From Paracoccaceae bacterium (GTDB lineage Bacteria; Pseudomonadota; Alphaproteobacteria; Rhodobacterales; Rhodobacteraceae): a stretch of 7,181 nt of DNA. Positions within the stretch are counted from its first letter, which is position 1. Each line of letters opens with the position of its first letter. The stretch is from the NCBI GenBank assembly GCA_015485015.1, contig WFUK01000153.1:1-7181 (forward strand). The letters run 5' to 3'. The position numbers and the translations under genes are program-made. The notes beneath the pieces are model-generated. The model had not been told where the DNA came from. It saw only the letters and a list, made by a program, of their open reading frames with translations, and did not search any database. Positions 6,113-7,181 of this stretch are shown piece by piece.

Positions 6113-6958
6113 CTACGGTTGGTTGCTACCAAATTGGGCTTCGAATACCGATAACAAGGCCCGCCCGCCTTGGGCTTCGCCGCCTTTTGGTCGTGCGGGG
6201 CGCGGCTCCGGTGTCCAGCCATATAGATCAAAATGCACAAAATTCCCGGCGTTTTTCACGAATCGTCGCAGGAAAAGCGCGGCGGTGATTGATCCCGCCA
6301 TGCCGCCCTTGGGTGCGTTATCCAGATCGGCAATCCCCGGCTCGATCTGGCGCTCGTAGCCCTCCCAAAACGGCATCCGCCACAGGGGGTCGTTTTCATC
6401 ACGGGCGGCGCGGGTGATCTTATGGGCCAGCCCGCCATCATCGGTATAAAACGGCGGCAAATCAGGGCCAAGCGCCACCCGCGCCGCGCCGGTGAGCGTT
6501 GCCATGCAGATCAGCATTTCAGGGGTTTCATCATCGGCCAAAGATAGCGCATCGGCCAGCACCAAGCGGCCTTCGGCATCGGTGTTGTTATTCTCAATCG
6601 TCAACCCATTGCGGGCGCGCAGGATGTCTTGCGGCCTGAACGCATTGCCGGAGATCGAATTTTCCACCGCTGGCACAAGCACCCGCAGCCGCAGCTTTAG
6701 CCCCAGCGCCATGATCATATGCGCCAGCCCCAGCACATTGGCCGCCCCGCCCATATCCTTTTTCATCAGCCCCATAGAGCCGCCGGGCTTGATATTCAGC
6801 CCGCCCGTATCAAAGCACACGCCTTTGCCCACCAAGGTAAGCTTGGGCGCACCCGGATCGCCCCAGATCATATCGAGCAAGCGCGGGGCCTGCTCGGCGG
6901 CGCGGCCCACCGCATGAATGAGCGGCAGGTTTTCCTTTAGCAAATCCGGCCCGACAAT
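6113..6958 (-). CDS. Leucyl aminopeptidase (M17 family), catalytic domain; 5' part missing on this strand
   Basis: Zinc/manganese metalloexopeptidase of the cytosol that removes N-terminal residues from peptides. The minus-strand frame runs from about 6958 to the TAG at 6115-6113 and begins inside the protein (IVGPDLLKENLPLIHAVGRA). Numbering from the TTG at 6943, all M17 active-site positions are present: Lys40 and Asp45 in VGKGVCFDTGG, Lys52, Asp63 in KKDMGG, and Asp122, Glu124 and Arg126 in NTDAEGRL. They match bovine lens aminopeptidase Lys250, Asp255, Lys262, Asp273, Asp332, Glu334 and Arg336 with a constant offset of 210. There is no plausible start here: TTG 6943 is internal to the family alignment. 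The missing upstream portion reappears on the opposite strand. As drawn, no intact enzyme could be made from this locus. Confidence 0.93.
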   Translation of the reverse strand: MVGPDLLKENLPLIHAVGRAAEQAPRLLDMIWGDPGAPKLTLVGKGVCFDTGGLNIKPGGSMGLMKKDMGGAANVLGLAHMIMALGLKLRLRVLVPAVENSISGNAFRPQDILRARNGLTIENNNTDAEGRLVLADALSLADDETPEMLICMATLTGAARVALGPDLPPFYTDDGGLAHKITRAARDENDPLWRMPFWEGYERQIEPGIADLDNAPKGGMAGSITAALFLRRFVKNAGNFVHFDLYGWTPEPRPARPKGGEAQGGRALLSVFEAQFGSNQP

Positions 6959-6966
6959 GGCGCTGG
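6950..6966. other. Inversion breakpoint inside the aminopeptidase gene
   Basis: Left of this interval the aminopeptidase is coded on the minus strand; right of it an earlier part of the same protein is coded on the plus strand. The exact joint cannot be placed from the sequence because both frames remain readable for a few codons across ACAATGGCGCTGG. The joint may be a genuine small inversion or a cloning, amplification or assembly chimera. Confidence 0.75.
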
Positions 6967-7181
6967 CTTGGCTGCTCGGCAGCTATCGCTTTGATAAATA
7001 CGCCGCGCAACCACCACAAAAGGCGCGGCTGATCTGCCCGAACGGGCTGGACGGCGCGCGCATCGAGCTGGAGGCCGAAGCCGCATTTCTTACCCGCGAT
7101 CTGATCAACACCCCCGCCAATGACATGGGACCAGAGGCGCTGGAGGCGGCTTTTTTTGCGCTCGCCAGCCAGCACGGGGCC
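6957..7181 (+). CDS. Leucyl aminopeptidase fragment (N-terminal domain end and linker), inverted, open at right edge
   Basis: Seventy-five open codons running to the last base. The segment ALAWLLGSYRFDKY, then ARLICPNG, then FLTRDLINTPANDMGPEALE is the region that directly precedes the catalytic domain in M17 aminopeptidases, with the helix FLTRDLINTPANDMGP (44-59) as its hallmark. It ends in ASQHGA, which in the family comes a few residues before the segment that begins the minus-strand piece (IVGPDLL). The two pieces therefore complement each other almost without gap but lie on opposite strands. The ATG at 6957 has no ribosome site and falls at the joint, so it is not a real start. The far N-terminal part of the enzyme (roughly 80-90 residues, judged from the family) is not in the window. 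Confidence 0.85.
   Translation, partial: MALAWLLGSYRFDKYAAQPPQKARLICPNGLDGARIELEAEAAFLTRDLINTPANDMGPEALEAAFFALASQHGA

Noticed and set aside
6492..6940. Plus-strand frames of 73-141 codons
   Set aside because: They are antisense to the aminopeptidase metal-binding motifs.
6810..7175. A 121-codon minus-strand frame crossing the inversion joint
   Set aside because: It is out of frame with both aminopeptidase pieces and encodes no recognisable motif.
1..7181. CRISPR array, transposase, phage, toxin-antitoxin or defence genes
   Set aside because: No regularly spaced repeats and no such protein motifs were found on either strand; nearly all of the window is covered by recognised housekeeping genes.

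Overview
The window looks like a chromosomal segment from an alphaproteobacterium, most likely of the Rhodobacterales/Roseobacter type. This rests on the protein sequences (RNase R, GatA, GatC and the leucyl aminopeptidase all have the alphaproteobacterial form), the moderately high GC content, the gatC-gatA order without gatB, and a lipoprotein with a C-terminal Excalibur-type motif, which I recall as common in that group. The assignment is inference from recalled families, not from a search. Most of the content is housekeeping.

Layout. Positions 1-2058 (minus) hold RNase R, open at the left edge so its extreme C-terminus is missing. Positions 2059-2223 are a short divergent promoter region. 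A complete tRNA-Thr(UGU) with encoded CCA lies at 2224-2299 (plus). A YghU-type glutathione-dependent disulfide-bond oxidoreductase follows at 2509-3360 (plus); an apparent longer reading frame starting inside the tRNA is an artefact. The 230-bp gap at 3361-3590 is unusually rich in inverted repeats, including a perfect palindrome with 17-bp arms. Then comes a compact plus-strand operon: gatC (3591-3878), gatA (3882-5369) and an Excalibur-motif lipoprotein (5379-6089), with gaps of only 3 and 9 bp. Convergent to it, on the minus strand from 6113 upward, is the catalytic part of an M17 leucyl aminopeptidase.

The most unusual feature is at the right end. The aminopeptidase reads on the minus strand only up to about 6950-6965. 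The preceding part of the same protein then appears on the PLUS strand (about 6957-7181) and runs to the window edge. The two pieces together look like one ordinary aminopeptidase whose middle has been flipped. This could be a real small inversion, but its geometry is also what a template-switch or amplification chimera (for example from multiple displacement amplification) would give, and I consider the artefact more likely.

Functionally, RNase R degrades structured RNA. GatC and GatA belong to the GatCAB amidotransferase that makes Gln-tRNA(Gln) and/or Asn-tRNA(Asn). tRNA-Thr reads ACA and related codons. YghU handles glutathione-linked disulfide or peroxide chemistry. I found no CRISPR array, transposase, phage gene or defence system. 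The candidates for new biology are the palindrome upstream of gatC and the gatA-linked lipoprotein of unknown role.
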